DNA from: an uncultured Microbacterium sp.
GTDB lineage: Bacteria; Actinomycetota; Actinomycetes; Actinomycetales; Microbacteriaceae
DNA length: 7,178 nucleotides
Assembly (NCBI GenBank): GCA_947647645.1
Contig: CANSLE010000122.1
Span: 1 to 7,178, forward strand
Reading direction: 5' to 3'
In this document: positions 5,108 through 7,178 of the stretch, one piece after another
Layout of the letters: each line of letters opens with the position of its first letter
Numbering within the stretch: position 1 is the stretch's first letter
The notes under the pieces: generated by a model
Told to the model about the DNA's origin: nothing
Databases searched by the model: none
Seen by the model: the letters and a program-made list of their open reading frames with translations, nothing else
Program-made: the position numbers and the translations under genes

Positions 5108-6795
5108 TGGGCGTCGATACCGCCGCCATCTGGTTCGGCGTCCTCCAGATCGCCACCCTGATCCTGCTGCTCGCGCTGCTCTACCGGCCCGTGGGCGACC
5201 TCATGTTCCGCATCTTCACGAGCGAGAGGGATGCCGCCGCGGAGCGCGTCGTCTACCGCCTCATCGGCGTCGACCCGCGCGCCGAGCAGACCTGGCAGGC
5301 CTACGCCCGCGGCGTCCTCGCCTTCTCGCTCATGGGCGTGCTGTTCGTCTACGCGCTCCAGCGACTGCAGGCGTTCCTGCCCGCCTCGCTCGGGCTGCCG
5401 GCCGTTCCCGAGGGACTGGCCTTCAACACCGCGGCATCCTTCGTCACGAACACCAACTGGCAGTCCTACTCGCCGGAGGCGACCATGGGCTACCTCGTGC
5501 AGCTCGCCGGCCTCACGGTGCAGAACTTCGTGTCGGCAGCGGTGGGCATCGCCGTCGCGATCGCGCTCGTGCGCGGGTTCGCGCGACGCGGGCAGAGCAC
5601 GATCGGCAACTTCTGGGTCGACCTGACCCGTGGCCTCGGGCGACTGCTGCTGCCGATGGCCGTCGTGGCCGCGCTGGCCCTGCTGGCCGGCGGTGTGATC
5701 CAGAACCTGAACGGCTTCGTCGACGCGCACACCCTCACCGGAGCGACGCAGTCGATTCCGGGCGGCCCGGTGGCCTCGCAGGAGGCGATCAAGATGCTCG
5801 GCACGAACGGCGGCGGGTTCTTCAACGCCAACTCCGCCCACCCCTTCGAGAACCCGACGCCGTGGACGAACCTGTTCCAGCTGCTGCTGATCCTCGTCCT
5901 CCCGATCTCCCTCCCTCGCACGTTCGGCCGGATGGTCGGCGACAACCGTCAGGGCTACGCCATCCTGGCCGTCATGTCGACGCTCGCGATCGCGTCGATC
6001 GCCGCGGTGAGCGCCCTCGAGGTCATCGGGCACGGCTCGGCACCGCACCTGGCGGGAGGGGCGATGGAGGGCAAGGAGCAGCGGTTCGGCGTCATCGGCT
6101 CGGCGCTCTACGCCGCCGTCACGACGCTCACCTCGACCGGCGCCGTGAACTCGATGCACGACTCGTACACCGCCACCGGCGGCATGGTGCCACTGCTCAA
6201 CATGATGCTCGGCGAGGTGGCGCCCGGCGGCGTCGGCTCGGGCCTGTACGGCATGCTCGTGCTCGCGATCATCGCGGTGTTCGTCGGCGGGCTGCTCGTG
6301 GGGCGCACGCCCGAATACCTGGGCAAGAAGATCGGGCCCACGCAGATCAAGCTCGCGAGCCTCTACATCCTCGTGACGCCGACGCTGGTGCTCGCCGGCA
6401 CGGCGCTGAGCTTCGGCATCCCCGCGGTGCGGGCCGACGTCGAGTCGACGTCGATCCTCAATCCCGGCATCCACGGCATGACCGAGGTGCTCTACGCGTT
6501 CACGTCGGCCGCGAACAACAACGGCTCCGCCTTCGCCGGCCTCACCGCGAACACGCCCTGGTTCAACACGGCGCTCGGCGTCGTGATGCTCCTCGGCCGG
6601 TTCGTGCCGATCGTGCTGGTGCTCGCGCTGGCCGGCTCTCTCGCGGCCCAGGAGCGCGTGCCGTCCACAGCGGGCACACTGCCGACGCACCGTCCGCAGT
6701 TCGTCGGGCTCCTCGCCGTCGTGACGGTGGTCATCACCGCCCTGACATATTTCCCCGTTCTCGCGCTGGGTCCCCTGGCAGAAGGTCTCTCCTGA
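5107..6795 (+). CDS. kdpA: KdpA, potassium-translocating channel-like subunit of the Kdp ATPase
   Basis: K+-selective subunit of the high-affinity P-type KdpFABC pump in the cytoplasmic membrane; 562 residues, close to the usual 557 or so. It has about ten hydrophobic spans. The four pore-loop filter segments are all present: TNTNWQ at 114-119, GTNGGGFFN from Gly232, TSTGAVNSMHDS with Gly345, and AANNNGSAF with Gly473. Gly232 and Gly345 fall at the same numbers as the functionally important E. coli filter glycines, so the pore looks intact. The conserved SAHPFENPTPWTN and GRTPEYLGKKI segments are also clear. The start overlaps the kdpF stop (TGATG) and has GGAG 8 bases upstream. kdpB follows after one base. 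Expression is expected under K+ limitation, usually through KdpD/KdpE, whose genes are not in this window. Confidence 0.98.
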   Translation: MGVDTAAIWFGVLQIATLILLLALLYRPVGDLMFRIFTSERDAAAERVVYRLIGVDPRAEQTWQAYARGVLAFSLMGVLFVYALQRLQAFLPASLGLPAVPEGLAFNTAASFVTNTNWQSYSPEATMGYLVQLAGLTVQNFVSAAVGIAVAIALVRGFARRGQSTIGNFWVDLTRGLGRLLLPMAVVAALALLAGGVIQNLNGFVDAHTLTGATQSIPGGPVASQEAIKMLGTNGGGFFNANSAHPFENPTPWTNLFQLLLILVLPISLPRTFGRMVGDNRQGYAILAVMSTLAIASIAAVSALEVIGHGSAPHLAGGAMEGKEQRFGVIGSALYAAVTTLTSTGAVNSMHDSYTATGGMVPLLNMMLGEVAPGGVGSGLYGMLVLAIIAVFVGGLLVGRTPEYLGKKIGPTQIKLASLYILVTPTLVLAGTALSFGIPAVRADVESTSILNPGIHGMTEVLYAFTSAANNNGSAFAGLTANTPWFNTALGVVMLLGRFVPIVLVLALAGSLAAQERVPSTAGTLPTHRPQFVGLLAVVTVVITALTYFPVLALGPLAEGLS

Positions 6796-6796
6796 C

Positions 6797-7178
6797 ATGA
6801 ACACGTCCACCCCGGTCCTCGACCGCCCGCAGCCCACCGGTGACGACGCCACGTCGTCGTCCACCCCCGCCCGCCGCGCTTTCGGCTGGACGCAGCTGAT
6901 CGGCGCCCTCCCCGGCGCCCTTCGCAAGCTCAACCCGGCCGAGCTGTGGCGGAGCCCCGTCATGTTCCTCGTCTGGGTCGGCGCAGCGCTCACGACGGCG
7001 ATCGCGATCGCCGAGCCCTTCCTCGGCGGACCGCAGAGCTCCGGCGGCACGCCCGTGCCCGCGGGGTTCACCTGGGGCATCGCGGTCTGGCTGTGGCTGA
7101 CCGTGCTCTTCGCGAACCTCGCCGAGTCGGTCGCGGAAGGACGCGGCAAGGCGCAGGCGCAGGCGCTGCGCACCACCC
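6797..7178 (+). CDS. kdpB: KdpB, ATP-hydrolysing subunit of the Kdp ATPase (N-terminal 127 residues)
   Basis: P-type ATPase subunit that drives K+ transport through KdpA. Only the N-terminus lies in the window, with no frame break before the edge. Residues 1-30 are Thr/Ser/Pro/Asp rich and probably disordered. They are followed by LNPAELWRSPVMFLVWVGAALTT (first membrane span), the WGIAVWLWLTVLFANLAES span and the family-typical FANLAESVAEGRGKAQAQALR segment at the start of the actuator region. The phosphorylation site and nucleotide domain lie beyond the window. ATG at 6797 comes one base after the kdpA stop. GAAGG at 6781-6785 is a rather distant ribosome site, so translational coupling to kdpA is likely. 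Confidence 0.96.
   Translation, partial: MNTSTPVLDRPQPTGDDATSSSTPARRAFGWTQLIGALPGALRKLNPAELWRSPVMFLVWVGAALTTAIAIAEPFLGGPQSSGGTPVPAGFTWGIAVWLWLTVLFANLAESVAEGRGKAQAQALRTT

Noticed and set aside
5068..7176. Long minus-strand open frame of 702 codons opposite kdpA/kdpB
   Set aside because: It lies wholly antisense to clearly conserved KdpF/KdpA/KdpB, and its product is Arg/His/Glu/Asp-rich low-complexity sequence with no domain. It is a high-GC shadow.

Overview
The window looks like chromosomal DNA from a high-GC actinobacterium, most likely a member of the Microbacteriaceae (Microbacterium-like). The base composition, the frequent GTG/ATG starts with GGAG-type ribosome sites, ATGA/TGATG gene overlaps, a DtxR-type iron box, a KdpFABC-type potassium pump and an intergenic inverted repeat of the CGTTTCGACTCG...CGCTCAACGACCGG kind all fit. 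The assignment rests on pattern recognition, not on a search.

Layout. Bases 1-758 (minus) hold the first 252 residues of a secreted HtaA-domain haem-binding protein. Its GTG start is preceded by a ribosome site and a 19-bp DtxR/IdeR-like iron box. Bases 860-3177 (minus) are a compact four-gene operon transcribed leftward: PadR regulator, DUF1048 protein, DrrA-like ABC ATPase and DrrB-like ABC-2 permease. The genes are 1 bp apart or overlap by ATGA. The ATPase ends in a tail encoded by an 18-bp tandem repeat. Bases 3178-3310 are a divergent control region. On one side four GAGTACCG elements lie at an exact 23-bp pitch over the padR promoter. On the other side a 20-bp perfect palindrome sits inside a 19-bp promoter spacer in the manner of MerR-controlled promoters. 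Bases 3311-4644 (plus) are an aldo/keto reductase and a MerR-family regulator overlapping by ATGA.

Bases 4645-4934 contain no gene that I can support. They hold a large imperfect inverted repeat just after merR, then a probable kdp control region with a CGTARGGA direct repeat at 11-bp pitch and two GC-rich dyads. Bases 4935-7178 (plus) are the start of a kdp operon: a 27-aa membrane microprotein, the 29-aa KdpF, a complete KdpA, and the first 127 residues of KdpB, which runs off the window. Two very short genes, the 27-aa one and kdpF, precede kdpA with near-identical TGATG junctions.

Functionally the window strings together stress and nutrient modules: iron-regulated haem acquisition, a PadR-controlled exporter, a MerR-controlled reductase and high-affinity K+ uptake. 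I see no evidence of a mobile element, CRISPR array or RNA gene. The most unusual items are the phased PadR operator array, the repeat-encoded ATPase tail and the tandem microproteins ahead of KdpA. None of these amounts to a clearly new system.
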